64,000 nucleotides of DNA from Anaerolineae bacterium (GTDB lineage: Bacteria; Chloroflexota; Anaerolineae; Aggregatilineales; Phototrophicaceae), in the NCBI GenBank assembly GCA_022822305.1, contig JAJEBY010000016.1, positions 744,001 through 808,000 of the forward strand. The letters run 5' to 3'. A program made the position numbers and the translations under genes. The notes beneath the pieces are model-generated. The model ran no database searches and was not told where the DNA came from. It saw only the letters and a program-made list of their open reading frames with translations. Below are positions 29,355 through 39,056 of the stretch, in pieces. Every line of letters starts with the position of its first letter. The stretch's first letter is position 1.

Positions 29355-29395
29355 TGGACTACAACCTTTACGCATCTGAATGTCGTCGGTTGCCG

Positions 29396-29518
29396 TTACG
29401 ATGCCATCATCCACGTCAGCGGAGGCTCCCTGCGCTTTAGCCAGTTATCGCGCAAATGCACATTGATCTTCGCACGCAAAGTGTCCACAGGTTGCGGCAG
29501 ATCAGCTCGAACTTCCAT
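29396..29518 (-). CDS. Possible 40-aa ORF or gene fragment
   Basis: ATG at 29518, TAA ending at 29396: MEVRADLPQPVDTLRAKINV...REPPLTWMMAS. Too short for the ORF track. Codon choice and the amphipathic helix (VDTLRAKINVHLRDNWLKRR) look more protein-like than the competing frames (29456-29737 plus, 29437-29775 minus), but the ribosome site is weak. It lies 41 bp upstream of the secreted small protein on the same strand. It may be a small gene or the end of a decayed one. Confidence 0.3.
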   Translation of the reverse strand: MEVRADLPQPVDTLRAKINVHLRDNWLKRREPPLTWMMAS

Positions 29519-29641
29519 ATCATCCAGACTCCGGGACTAACGGTTGTCGACCGCGGCTTGTCCACGCGCACCCTTGTGACCGCCTTCGAAAACGGGATAT
29601 TTCCATTGCGAGATGCACGAAGACGACAGGCAGCATTCATC

Positions 29642-30160
29642 TCAAATTTGATCGCTGAAGCGCATTTTGATACTATCGTCGTGATCGTAACTGACGTGCG
29701 CGAAGCAGGGCAGCTGCCCTTCCCGCATCGAGAATAGACGAGGCAGCAGTTGCGGAAGATCGTCGACCAAATCATAATCCAACACCGTGGCGCGCGGCAC
29801 CCACTGCAACTCGCCTTCGGGAGAATAGCGCTTCACGTCGCGGGTGTCGCTTTCGGCAGTGAATACAAATAGCAAGATCCCGCTGGCCTCGCCGGCGTCG
29901 ATATTGTGAACGGATCTCAAGCGCAAGTTGCGCACCGCCAGGCCACTCTCCTCTTCAATCTCACGCAGCGCGCTGCTGTACGGGTCTTCGTAGCGCTCAA
30001 TATGACCGCCGAGACCGTTGTACTGATTGGGGAACACGCGTTTGTGCGAAGCGCGTTTCATCAATAGTACAGCGTCGTCATTGGTGACGAATGATAGCGT
30101 CCTGGCGATGCACAGCCAGCGATTTGACGTGGCGTCCGCGCCCTGCGCTTCGGCGCCCAT
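29642..30160 (-). CDS. NUDIX hydrolase
   Basis: 172 aa. The Nudix box is complete: GHIERYEDPYSSALREIEEESGL (GX5EX7REUXEEXGU), about residues 52-74. It starts RTLSFVTNDDAVLLMKR, like MutT/8-oxo-dGTPase-type members, and QYNGLGGHIE before the box is common there. It probably hydrolyses a nucleoside diphosphate derivative; the substrate is not decidable. It runs divergently from the SerK-like gene, with 92 bp between starts. Confidence 0.92.
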   Translation of the reverse strand: MGAEAQGADATSNRWLCIARTLSFVTNDDAVLLMKRASHKRVFPNQYNGLGGHIERYEDPYSSALREIEEESGLAVRNLRLRSVHNIDAGEASGILLFVFTAESDTRDVKRYSPEGELQWVPRATVLDYDLVDDLPQLLPRLFSMREGQLPCFAHVSYDHDDSIKMRFSDQI

Positions 30161-30187
30161 TTCAACTGTTCCCGATGGACATTACAA

Positions 30188-30216
30188 TTGCCGCCTCTAT
30201 ACCATCGTGCTAAATT
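30188..30216 (+). promoter_or_regulatory. Promoter of the SerK-like/ACT/JAMM cluster
   Basis: TTGCCG (30188-30193), 17 bp, TAAATT (30211-30216), about 36 bp before ATG 30253, which has AAGGA six bases upstream. Confidence 0.5.
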
Positions 30217-30252
30217 ACTGTGACGTTCACTTCCATTGTACTAAGGAAGCCC

Positions 30253-31071
30253 ATGAATACGAATCCGAATAGCTCGCCGTTACCGGATTTGTGCATAGTC
30301 GATATCAATGACGTAATCCCGCACGAAACCGGCGATGAGCAGCGATCGCGGCCATTGATGCGGCGTCTGGAGCATGCTGAGATATTCACCAATCCGCCGG
30401 TTGTCGCGGCCATCAATGATGGGAAATATGTGTTGATGGACGGGGCCAACCGTCACTATGCGCTGAAGCAGCTGGGTTACAAGCATATTCTCGTTCAGGT
30501 GGCCAGTTACGATTCCCCTTTCATTAAGTTGGGCGTCTGGCAGCATATCGTGGCTGACTGGAATGCGAGAGATTGCCTGAGAAATCTCGAGGCGATCGAA
30601 GGCACAAGCATACGCGACGGATGGGATTCGAGCGCGGTCGCGCAGGTATTGCTTAGGGACGGGCCGGTGTATGGCGTTCACGCAAATGTCGACGGTGTCT
30701 TTGAACGCAACGCGGCGCTGCGTGATGTGGTGAACGCCTATCATGATCACGCGACGCTTTATCGCACGCCATTGACCGATCCATCGCAGATTTGGTCTTG
30801 GTATCCGAGTGGCGTCGCCTTGGTTATGTTTCCCACCTTCGCGCCGGAGCATGTCATTGAGGCGGCAGTCAGGGGCGCGCATTTCCCGCCGGGCGTTAGC
30901 CGTCATATCATTCACGGTCGCGCGCTAAACGTGAACTATCCCATGCAAAGGCTGCGCGAAGACGCGTCCGTAGAACAGAAAAACGAAGTGTTCAAGATGT
31001 GGCTGCAGCAGAGACTATCCGAACGCAGCGTGCGATATTATGCCGAAGCTACTTATCAGTTCGCTGAGTAA
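30253..31071 (+). CDS. ParB-fold protein related to free L-serine kinase (SerK/SbnI type)
   Basis: 272 aa from ATG 30253 (AAGGA upstream; the ORF track adds 11 residues). The N-terminal half has the ParB/sulfiredoxin-fold pattern seen in SerK of Thermococcus and SbnI of Staphylococcus: VIPHET with E25, then a helix, NPPVVAAINDGKYVLMDGANRHYALKQLG, where D63 matches the DGHHR catalytic Asp (the His pair is AN here). The C-terminal end (EHVIEAAVRGAHFPPGVSRHIIHGRALNVNYPMQRL) also matches the SerK C-terminus (EVMELVKRGEVFSPKTTRHV...), which chromosomal ParB lacks. SerK makes O-phosphoserine from serine. Kinase activity here is inference. The gene leads a cluster with an ACT-like protein and a Mec-like JAMM peptidase. 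Confidence 0.7.
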   Translation: MNTNPNSSPLPDLCIVDINDVIPHETGDEQRSRPLMRRLEHAEIFTNPPVVAAINDGKYVLMDGANRHYALKQLGYKHILVQVASYDSPFIKLGVWQHIVADWNARDCLRNLEAIEGTSIRDGWDSSAVAQVLLRDGPVYGVHANVDGVFERNAALRDVVNAYHDHATLYRTPLTDPSQIWSWYPSGVALVMFPTFAPEHVIEAAVRGAHFPPGVSRHIIHGRALNVNYPMQRLREDASVEQKNEVFKMWLQQRLSERSVRYYAEATYQFAE

Positions 31072-31080
31072 GCGCAGACG

Positions 31081-31521
31081 ATGAATTCGACCGCTCGGAA
31101 AGCCTTGGCGGAAGCAGCCCTCTACAGCGACGGCGTCGAATATAAGCTGGTCAAGTTAGCGCCTAACGCAATCACGCTGGCGGCGGGCATCGTCGCCGAA
31201 GCCGGTTGTCCGTTTGCTTCAATGATCGCGGACAAAGATGAGGTCAGCTTGATATTGCCGGCAGACGCATGCCAAGCGTTCGAGCGACGCCTGCGGCTGG
31301 CGGAGATTAGCGATATGAGTTATCGCTTGCTGACGTTTGACGTCATTCTCGAGCCGAATCTAGTAGGATTTTTGGCGCTGATCAGCCAAAGCCTTGCGGA
31401 CGCAAACGTGCCGGTGTTGGCCTTCGCCGCCTATTCCCGCGATCATATCTTTGTGCCCGCATCGCGATTTGATGACGCATATGCCGCCATCGAGTCGCTG
31501 CGCCTGTCGACCGAGCCATAA
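31081..31521 (+). CDS. ACT-like (tandem ACT) small protein
   Basis: 146 aa. The second half (YRLLTFDVILEPNLVGFLALISQSLADANVPVLAFAAYSRDHIFVPASRFDDAYAAIESL) follows the beta-alpha-beta-beta-alpha-beta order of a single ACT domain of the ACT_7/CASTOR-like type, with the typical AxxS/TxDHxxVP motif. The first half (EYKLVKLAPNAITLAAG...KDEVSLILP) resembles a partner ACT half-domain. ACT domains bind amino acids and regulate enzymes. Its position 9 bp after a serine-kinase-like gene suggests amino-acid sensing, possibly serine or cysteine. Confidence 0.7.
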   Translation: MNSTARKALAEAALYSDGVEYKLVKLAPNAITLAAGIVAEAGCPFASMIADKDEVSLILPADACQAFERRLRLAEISDMSYRLLTFDVILEPNLVGFLALISQSLADANVPVLAFAAYSRDHIFVPASRFDDAYAAIESLRLSTEP

Positions 31522-31533
31522 GGCAGACTTCCC

Positions 31534-31896
31534 GTGGAAATCAATCTCTTCAACGATGCCAATCTTGTGCCACAGCCGAAACATAAGGTCAAAATCGAGG
31601 ACATGACCGCCAGTCCCTATGCTGATCGGTTTCGTGTGAAAGTTGGTTTGAAGATTACGCCATTTCAAGAGCGGCCCAACCTGATTGTGGTCGCGCGGCG
31701 ATCCGATGGCCAACTGGTTAGCGATCTGGATATCATCGCGACTATGCACTACGAAAACGAATACACGATGCATATTCGCGGCGTCGATGAGCCGGAAGGA
31801 ACATATACCTTGTCCGCCGAGCTCTATTACGAGACGCGCAATCCAGCGCAAGATAGCCGCGAAATCACCTTCAGCATACCGGCGGGCGACGGTTGA
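31534..31896 (+). CDS. Beta-rich protein of unknown function coupled to JAMM peptidase
   Basis: 120 aa with GTG start (MEINLFNDANLVPQPKHKVKIEDM). The sequence alternates strands (RFRVKVGLKITPF, NLIVVARRSDG, DLDIIATMHY, TMHIRGVDEPEGTYTLSAELYYETR, REITFSIP), which suggests an Ig- or FN3-like sandwich. No signal peptide. It is not recognised. The stop is one base before the JAMM ATG, so the products probably act together. I considered a ubiquitin-like sulfur carrier, but the C-terminus is AGDG rather than GG and the strand order does not fit. Confidence 0.7.
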   Translation: MEINLFNDANLVPQPKHKVKIEDMTASPYADRFRVKVGLKITPFQERPNLIVVARRSDGQLVSDLDIIATMHYENEYTMHIRGVDEPEGTYTLSAELYYETRNPAQDSREITFSIPAGDG

Positions 31897-31897
31897 T

Positions 31898-32446
31898 ATG
31901 ACTTACCGGATAGACGCCGACGTTGCCCGCGAGATCGCCAATCACGCGCGGTCGCGGTATCCGGACGAGGCTTGTGGATTGATTGCCGGGCGCCATCAGC
32001 GCATTTCGTTCGCGGTGGCTTTGCGCAATGTCGCTCAAGAGCCGCAAAAGGAATTCGCCATCGAGCCTGCGGAGCAACTGCGAGCGCTGAAATCGATTGA
32101 CGCTGAGGGGTTGAGATGGATCGGGGTTTATCACTCGCATCCCTTCTCCGCGCCGATTCCGTCTGCCGAGGATCTTGACAGCGCGCATGATTATGGTCTG
32201 CTTCAGCTGATCGTCTCGCTGCGGGGCGGCAAACCCGCTTTCAAGTTGTGGCAATTGCATGAGTTTGGCGCTGACCCGCTTGACCTGCACTTTGATGGCG
32301 AACGGGTACCCGACGTCAGTGATCCTCGATTGACCCAGCAGCAAAGGCTGGCGATGCTGATAGCCGGGGCGCTGGCGGTCTTGCTAGTGCTTGTCATCGC
32401 CTTCAGCTTGTTGCCGCCGGCGCCGGACCTCTCCGTGATTCGTTGA
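31898..32446 (+). CDS. Membrane-anchored JAMM/MPN metallopeptidase (Mec-like, M67)
   Basis: 182 aa from ATG 31898; the ORF-track start lies in the previous gene in another frame. The zinc motif is complete: E24 in PDEACGLIAG, and HSHPFSAPIPSAED (H79, H81, S89, D92; HxHx7SxxD). The block EEFAIEPAEQLRALKSIDAEGL-like (KEFAIEPAEQLRALKSIDAEGLRWIGVYHSH) matches the Mycobacterium Mec(+) branch, which frees cysteine from the sulfur carrier CysO. A C-terminal membrane helix (LAMLIAGALAVLLVLVIAFSLL) is unusual for that branch and would place the enzyme at the inner membrane. The substrate is unproven. Confidence 0.85.
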   Translation: MTYRIDADVAREIANHARSRYPDEACGLIAGRHQRISFAVALRNVAQEPQKEFAIEPAEQLRALKSIDAEGLRWIGVYHSHPFSAPIPSAEDLDSAHDYGLLQLIVSLRGGKPAFKLWQLHEFGADPLDLHFDGERVPDVSDPRLTQQQRLAMLIAGALAVLLVLVIAFSLLPPAPDLSVIR

Positions 32447-32453
32447 GACGAAT

Positions 32454-33317
32454 ATGATGCTTCAGCTGTCGGAAATGCTTTTGCTGGCAGCGGCGGCAAT
32501 TGTCGCCGGCGGCGTGGCAAATGCGCTGGCCGACGACCTGCCGGCCGGGCGAAGGCTGGGCCGTCCCAGGTATGCCGACGGCCGGGTACGCCCGATGTGG
32601 GCGTGGCTGGGACTAAGCGCCTTCGTACTCGATCGATTTCCGTCTCGCTTGATGAAGACGACTCAGCCGGCGGCCGAAGGCGGCTCCGACCAGTCGAGGC
32701 TCGGACTGCGATACCCGTTGACCGAATTAGTCACGGCCGCCCTTGCGCTGATATTCTACTCCACAACCAGGCATTTGATAGGCGGCGCTTTATCCATGTG
32801 GCTGTCGCTTGCGTATGCGATGCTATACACACTGATCGGCGTCGTGGATATCGAGCGGCGCCGCATCCCGGCAGTGACATTGCTTCCGTTGGCGGCATTG
32901 GCTCTGCTGGATGCCGCATACATAACGGAAACGGGTCCAAATTTGGGTTCAGCGATTGCCGGCGGATTGTCAGGATTCCTGATATTCTATCTGGCATTCG
33001 CGGGTGGGATGCTCTTCGCCGCTGCTATGAAGCGCCTTCAGAAGCGGACTCTGGGCAGCAGCGCCCTCGGATTCGGCGATGTCATGTTGATGAGCGTCGC
33101 AGGCATGATTGTTGGATTTCCCGGCATTCTGGCAGCGATTTGCGTCACCATTCTTGCCGCTGCCGCCGGAGCAGTTGCAATCATCGTCAGGCACTACGCA
33201 ATCGAGGGGACGTACAGTGGATTCGCGCGGATGCCATACGGACCGTATATTCTTTTCGGCGCAATTGTCGTTCAGTTGTTGCGAAGCCAGTTGACAGCGC
33301 CGATGCTCGGCGTGTAA
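32454..33317 (+). CDS. A24 (prepilin peptidase-like) membrane protease
   Basis: 287 aa with about seven hydrophobic helices. The two aspartates of the A24 family are present: LIGVVDIERRRIPAVT (D in GVxD) and ALGFGDVMLMSVAGMIVG (GFGD). The N-terminus (AAAIVAGGVANALADDLPAGRR) resembles the family but lacks the zinc-binding four-Cys methylase domain. Such enzymes cleave prepilin leader peptides. No pilin or pilus assembly gene lies in the window, so the target must be elsewhere. It follows the JAMM gene by 7 bp and ends four bases before the convergent mnmA stop. Confidence 0.87.
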   Translation: MMLQLSEMLLLAAAAIVAGGVANALADDLPAGRRLGRPRYADGRVRPMWAWLGLSAFVLDRFPSRLMKTTQPAAEGGSDQSRLGLRYPLTELVTAALALIFYSTTRHLIGGALSMWLSLAYAMLYTLIGVVDIERRRIPAVTLLPLAALALLDAAYITETGPNLGSAIAGGLSGFLIFYLAFAGGMLFAAAMKRLQKRTLGSSALGFGDVMLMSVAGMIVGFPGILAAICVTILAAAAGAVAIIVRHYAIEGTYSGFARMPYGPYILFGAIVVQLLRSQLTAPMLGV

Positions 33318-33321
33318 GACG

Positions 33322-34413
33322 CTAGTAGTCGAATTGGTTGATCACGCCGCCGCCCAGGCAATTGTCGCCAAGGTATACAACCGCTGATTGTCCCGGCGTA
33401 ATATCTCGCTGCGGTTCATCGAAGACGATAGACATGCCGCCATCGACAATCGGATTGATGAGAGCCGGCTGCGGCGTCGAACGGTAGCGAATCTTGACCG
33501 TTGCCCGAAAGGCCTGTCGTGGCGCGGCGCCGCTGACCCAATTCACTTGCCGGGCGACAAGCCTGTCTCGTCCCAGCTCGCCTTTGGTTCCGACTACCAG
33601 CACATTCGCATTGGCGTCCAATTCGAGGACGTACAATGGCTCGGCGAAGGAAACACCCAAGCCCTTGCGCTGGCCGATAGTATAGTTGACAAGTCCTTGA
33701 TGCTCTCCCAATCGTTCGCCGTTTCTCCGCAGGATCGGACCGGCCGCCATGACTTCCGGCGCGTGCAGGCGCAAGAATTCACGATAGTCGCCGTCTCCCA
33801 GAAAACATAGATCCTGACTGTCGCGCTTGCTCTCCACGTCCAGACCAAAAGACTTGGCCAGCTCCCGCACTTCGGCCTTGGGATACTCACCCACCGGAAA
33901 CATGGTACGAGCCAATTGTGATTGCCCCAGCACACTTAAGACATAACTCTGGTCTTTGTTGAGGTCCAGTCCGCTGCGCAAGCGGCACAAGCCGTCCGCA
34001 TCCACATCAATTCGGGCGTAGTGACCAGTCGCGAGGTAATCAGCGTCCAGGGCCAAAGCGTGATTTAAGAGCCAGTCGAAGCGGATATGACGGTTGCATT
34101 CGAAGCAGGGATTGGGTGTATTGCCATGTTTATGCCCATCGATGAAGAACTGGACAACTTTTTGGCGAAAGATGTCTTTGCTGTCCAGCACGTAAAAAGG
34201 AATGCCGAGCTTATCGGCAATGCGGCGCGCATCGGACATTTGCTGCGGCGTGCAACAGCGATTGTGCTCCGGCCCGCCGAGCGCGGGATCAGACCACAGT
34301 CGCATCATCATGCCCACGACATCGTAGCCCTGCTCTACCAGCAATGCGGCAGCGACCGAGCTATCGACTCCGCCGCTCATGGCGACGACGACGCGTGTAT
34401 TGGAGTTGCTCAT
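33322..34413 (-). CDS. mnmA: tRNA-specific 2-thiouridylase
   Basis: 363 aa from ATG 34413 (MSNSNTRVVVAMSGGVDSSVAAALL); the ORF-track extension to 34530 lies in iscS. PP-loop SGGVDSS, first catalytic Cys in NPCFECNRHIRF, second in SQDLCFLGDGDYREF. It installs sulfur at U34 of Glu, Gln and Lys tRNAs. The ATG overlaps the iscS stop (ATGA), so sulfur donor and user are translationally coupled, a known pairing. Confidence 0.97.
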   Translation of the reverse strand: MSNSNTRVVVAMSGGVDSSVAAALLVEQGYDVVGMMMRLWSDPALGGPEHNRCCTPQQMSDARRIADKLGIPFYVLDSKDIFRQKVVQFFIDGHKHGNTPNPCFECNRHIRFDWLLNHALALDADYLATGHYARIDVDADGLCRLRSGLDLNKDQSYVLSVLGQSQLARTMFPVGEYPKAEVRELAKSFGLDVESKRDSQDLCFLGDGDYREFLRLHAPEVMAAGPILRRNGERLGEHQGLVNYTIGQRKGLGVSFAEPLYVLELDANANVLVVGTKGELGRDRLVARQVNWVSGAAPRQAFRATVKIRYRSTPQPALINPIVDGGMSIVFDEPQRDITPGQSAVVYLGDNCLGGGVINQFDY

Positions 34414-35588
34414 GAGACCGGCGCGCCTTGCAGACGCCGCAGCTTTGCGACTGACGCCGCCAAAACATCGAGCGCATAATCGATATCGTCTGCGGTCGTG
34501 TGCAGCCCCACGGACAGGCGCAGGCCGCATTTGGCCTCGGAAGGGGTGAATCCAAGGCCGAGCAGAATCTCTGACGGTTCAGGGTCGCCGGTTTTGCAGG
34601 AGGAGCCGCTGCTGGCGCAAACGCCGCCCATATCGAGGTGCATCAACAAGGCATTGGCATCAACGTCCGGTATCACGAAACTGGCGTGCGAGGGCAAGCG
34701 CTGGGTGGGATGGCCGCTTATCTCAGCGCCGGGCACGCTTTCCAAAATCCCTTGAATCAGGCGGTCGCGCATGGCTGCGAAGTGCGACAGACGCGCCTCG
34801 TTTTCCTGATACGCCAGTTCGAGCGCCTTGGCCATACCCACAATGAATGCGGTATTGTGGGTGCCGGCGCGCCGTCCGTCTTCGTGACTGCCGCCGCTTT
34901 GGGATGGTTCGAGCTGGATGCCGTTCTTTACATAGAGAATGCCAACCCCTTTGGGACCGTAAAACTTGTGGGCGGACAGACTCAGCATGTCTACGCCTAG
35001 CTCGTTGACATCAAGACTCAATTGTCCGCCGGCTTGTACGGCATCGGTGTGGAATGGTATGTCGTACTCATGAGCTATGCTCGACAGCAGCGGCAGATCT
35101 TGAATGACGCCGACTTCGTTGCTGGCATAGATGACGCTCGCGATTGATCCGCCACGTTGGCACGCGGCGCGGAAGGCCTCGGTCATAACCCGGCCGCTCT
35201 TGTCGACGGGTACGATTTCCATTTCGAAATCCATCAGGTTGCGCATCTGCCGCATGGTGTTGATCACGGCGCTGTGCTCGACTGGCGTGGTAATCAGGCG
35301 GGTGAGAATGCCGCGACGTCGGGCGTTCCAGGCGGCGCCGCGAACGGCAAGATTGTCGCTCTCGGTACCACAGCTGGTGAAAACGATCTCGCGAGCCGCA
35401 CAATTCAAGATGCCGGCGATAGTTTCGCGAGCGTCTTCAATCGCGCTCTCGCCGCGATGACCTTGTCGATGCGATGCGGTGGAGTTGCCAAATACCTCGC
35501 CAAAGTAGGGCAACATCGCCTCGATGACGCGCGGATCCACTGGCGTCGAGGCCGAATTGTCCAGGTAGACTTCCCGTTTGGGTACCAT
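34410..35588 (-). CDS. iscS: Cysteine desulfurase (IscS/NifS class I)
   Basis: 392 aa PLP enzyme. Start YLDNSASTPVDPRV. PLP Lys in LSLSAHKFYGPKGVG. Active-site loop ASSGSSCKTGDPEPS, with the catalytic Cys followed by the long class I insert. It removes sulfur from cysteine as a persulfide. Coupled to mnmA, so a main role in tRNA thiolation is likely. It could also supply Fe-S assembly, since the suf operon in this window carries no sufS. ATG 35588; upstream promoter found. Confidence 0.96.
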   Translation of the reverse strand: MVPKREVYLDNSASTPVDPRVIEAMLPYFGEVFGNSTASHRQGHRGESAIEDARETIAGILNCAAREIVFTSCGTESDNLAVRGAAWNARRRGILTRLITTPVEHSAVINTMRQMRNLMDFEMEIVPVDKSGRVMTEAFRAACQRGGSIASVIYASNEVGVIQDLPLLSSIAHEYDIPFHTDAVQAGGQLSLDVNELGVDMLSLSAHKFYGPKGVGILYVKNGIQLEPSQSGGSHEDGRRAGTHNTAFIVGMAKALELAYQENEARLSHFAAMRDRLIQGILESVPGAEISGHPTQRLPSHASFVIPDVDANALLMHLDMGGVCASSGSSCKTGDPEPSEILLGLGFTPSEAKCGLRLSVGLHTTADDIDYALDVLAASVAKLRRLQGAPVS

Positions 35589-35626
35589 GGTTTAAGCCTG
35601 TTCAAACTGTATTTCTTCCAACGGTT

Positions 35627-35656
35627 ATTGTAATTGACAAAATGCGTGTTTATCAA
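35627..35656 (-). promoter_or_regulatory. Promoter of iscS-mnmA
   Basis: Minus strand TTGATA (35656-35651), 18 bp, TACAAT (35632-35627), giving a leader of about 30 nt before ATG 35588. Confidence 0.6.
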
Positions 35657-37554
<1,898 letters not shown>

Positions 37555-37579
37555 TTGCAAGTTGTGAAAGCCAGCGCCT

Positions 37580-39049
37580 GTGCATCTGAATCTCCATAAC
37601 AAACATACCAAGATAGTCGCCACGCTTGGCCCGGCGTCGCGTGACGCTGAGACGCTGCGCGCCATGATTCGCGCGGGCATGAATGTGGCGCGCATCAACT
37701 TCTCGCACGGCAGCCACGATGTCCATGGTGAGACGATCGATTTGGTTAGGCGTCTGGCCGAAGAAGAAGGAACGGTAGTTGCGATCTTGTGCGATATTCA
37801 GGGTCCCAAGATTCGCCTTGGCGACCTGGCGCAGGAACCGGTGGTTCTCAACCCCGGCGATTCCATCACCTTGACCTTGGACGATGTGGTGGGAAGCAAC
37901 GGTATCGTGTCGTTGCCGCATCCCGAGTTTCTGAGAGACATCATGCCCGGGACGACCCTCTTGCTGGATGACGGCAATTTGCAGTTCAGCGTCAAGGAGA
38001 CGACGGCTCGTGAACTGACTTGCGAAGTTGTCATTGGCGGGGCTTTGCGATCCCGCAAGGGCGTTTCCGCGCCGAATGCCAAGTTGACGCTTTCCGCGAT
38101 AACCGACAAAGATCGCAAAGACATTGAATTCGCGCTATCGAAAGATTGCGACTATATTGCGATGTCCTTTGTGCGATCGGCGAATGACATCCGCGAATTG
38201 CAGTGGCTGATGAAACATCTGGGCAAAGAGGTTGCCATCATCGCCAAGATCGAGATGGGTGAAGCGCTGGATAACATTGAAGAGATCATTGATGTTTGCC
38301 AGGGCATCATGGTGGCGCGCGGCGATCTCGGCATTGAGACGCCCGCTGAAGAAGTTCCATTTCACCAGAAGCGCATCATCAACTTGTGCAATGCTGTGGC
38401 CAAACCGGTGATCACTGCCACGCAGATGCTGGAATCGATGACTGACAATCCGCGTCCCACCAGGGCGGAAGCCAGTGATGTATACAATGCCATTATTGAT
38501 GGCACTGACGCAATCATGCTGAGCGCGGAAAGCGCCAGCGGCAATTTCCCGGTGCGCTCAGTCGAGGTGATGACCCGCATTTCTCGAATTGCCGAGCAAC
38601 ATTTGAGGCGGATGTCCGCCAACAACCGCAGCGCAGCGGCGAAGGTCCCGGATGATGGTCCGGCGGGCGAATACGTCTCCGATGCCATCAGCCGGGCGAC
38701 TTTCGATATTTCGCGCTTTGTGAAGCCGACCGCAATCGTCACGACCAGTCTGTCGGGTTACACGACGCGGCGAGTCGCCAAGGAGCGGCCCGGAACAACG
38801 ATATTGTGCATGACCCCTAGCGTGACCACGCAAAGGCGCATGGCATTGGTGTGGGGAGTAATCCCGCTTTTGGTAGAGGAATTCACCACGATTGACGAAA
38901 TGATCAGCATCATTGTGCGCGCCGCCCACGACCGCAATCTGGTGCATCGCGGCGATCGCTTGATCATTATCGCGGGCGTACCTTTTGGAATTGGCGGGCA
39001 GACCAACCTGATGAAGATCCACACAGTTGGCGAAGCGGGCGAAATCTAG
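37580..39049 (+). CDS. pyk: Pyruvate kinase
   Basis: 489 aa, GTG start. It has KIVATLGPASRD, MNVARINFSHGSHDVH, the B-domain insert, IIAKIEMGEALDNIEEI (catalytic Lys), MVARGDLGIETPAEEVP and ITATQMLESMTDNPRPTRAEASDV, then the C-terminal allosteric domain (AIVTTSLSGYTTRRVAKERP). Makes ATP and pyruvate from phosphoenolpyruvate. The length excludes the extra PEP-utiliser domain found in some relatives. Probably co-transcribed with eno. Confidence 0.98.
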   Translation: MHLNLHNKHTKIVATLGPASRDAETLRAMIRAGMNVARINFSHGSHDVHGETIDLVRRLAEEEGTVVAILCDIQGPKIRLGDLAQEPVVLNPGDSITLTLDDVVGSNGIVSLPHPEFLRDIMPGTTLLLDDGNLQFSVKETTARELTCEVVIGGALRSRKGVSAPNAKLTLSAITDKDRKDIEFALSKDCDYIAMSFVRSANDIRELQWLMKHLGKEVAIIAKIEMGEALDNIEEIIDVCQGIMVARGDLGIETPAEEVPFHQKRIINLCNAVAKPVITATQMLESMTDNPRPTRAEASDVYNAIIDGTDAIMLSAESASGNFPVRSVEVMTRISRIAEQHLRRMSANNRSAAAKVPDDGPAGEYVSDAISRATFDISRFVKPTAIVTTSLSGYTTRRVAKERPGTTILCMTPSVTTQRRMALVWGVIPLLVEEFTTIDEMISIIVRAAHDRNLVHRGDRLIIIAGVPFGIGGQTNLMKIHTVGEAGEI

Positions 39050-39056
39050 CCGGGCG

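Noticed and set aside
29456-29775. Plus ORF 29456-29737 and minus ORF 29437-29775
   Set aside because: Both overlap the NUDIX gene end and lack family features; the 40-aa frame on the minus strand is more protein-like.
30253-31071. Chromosome-partitioning ParB
   Set aside because: No HTH domain of the ParB type and no parA or parS nearby; the C-terminus matches SerK instead.
31534-31896. Ubiquitin-like sulfur carrier for the JAMM enzyme
   Set aside because: The C-terminus is AGDG, not GG, and the strand pattern fits an Ig-like sandwich better than a beta-grasp.
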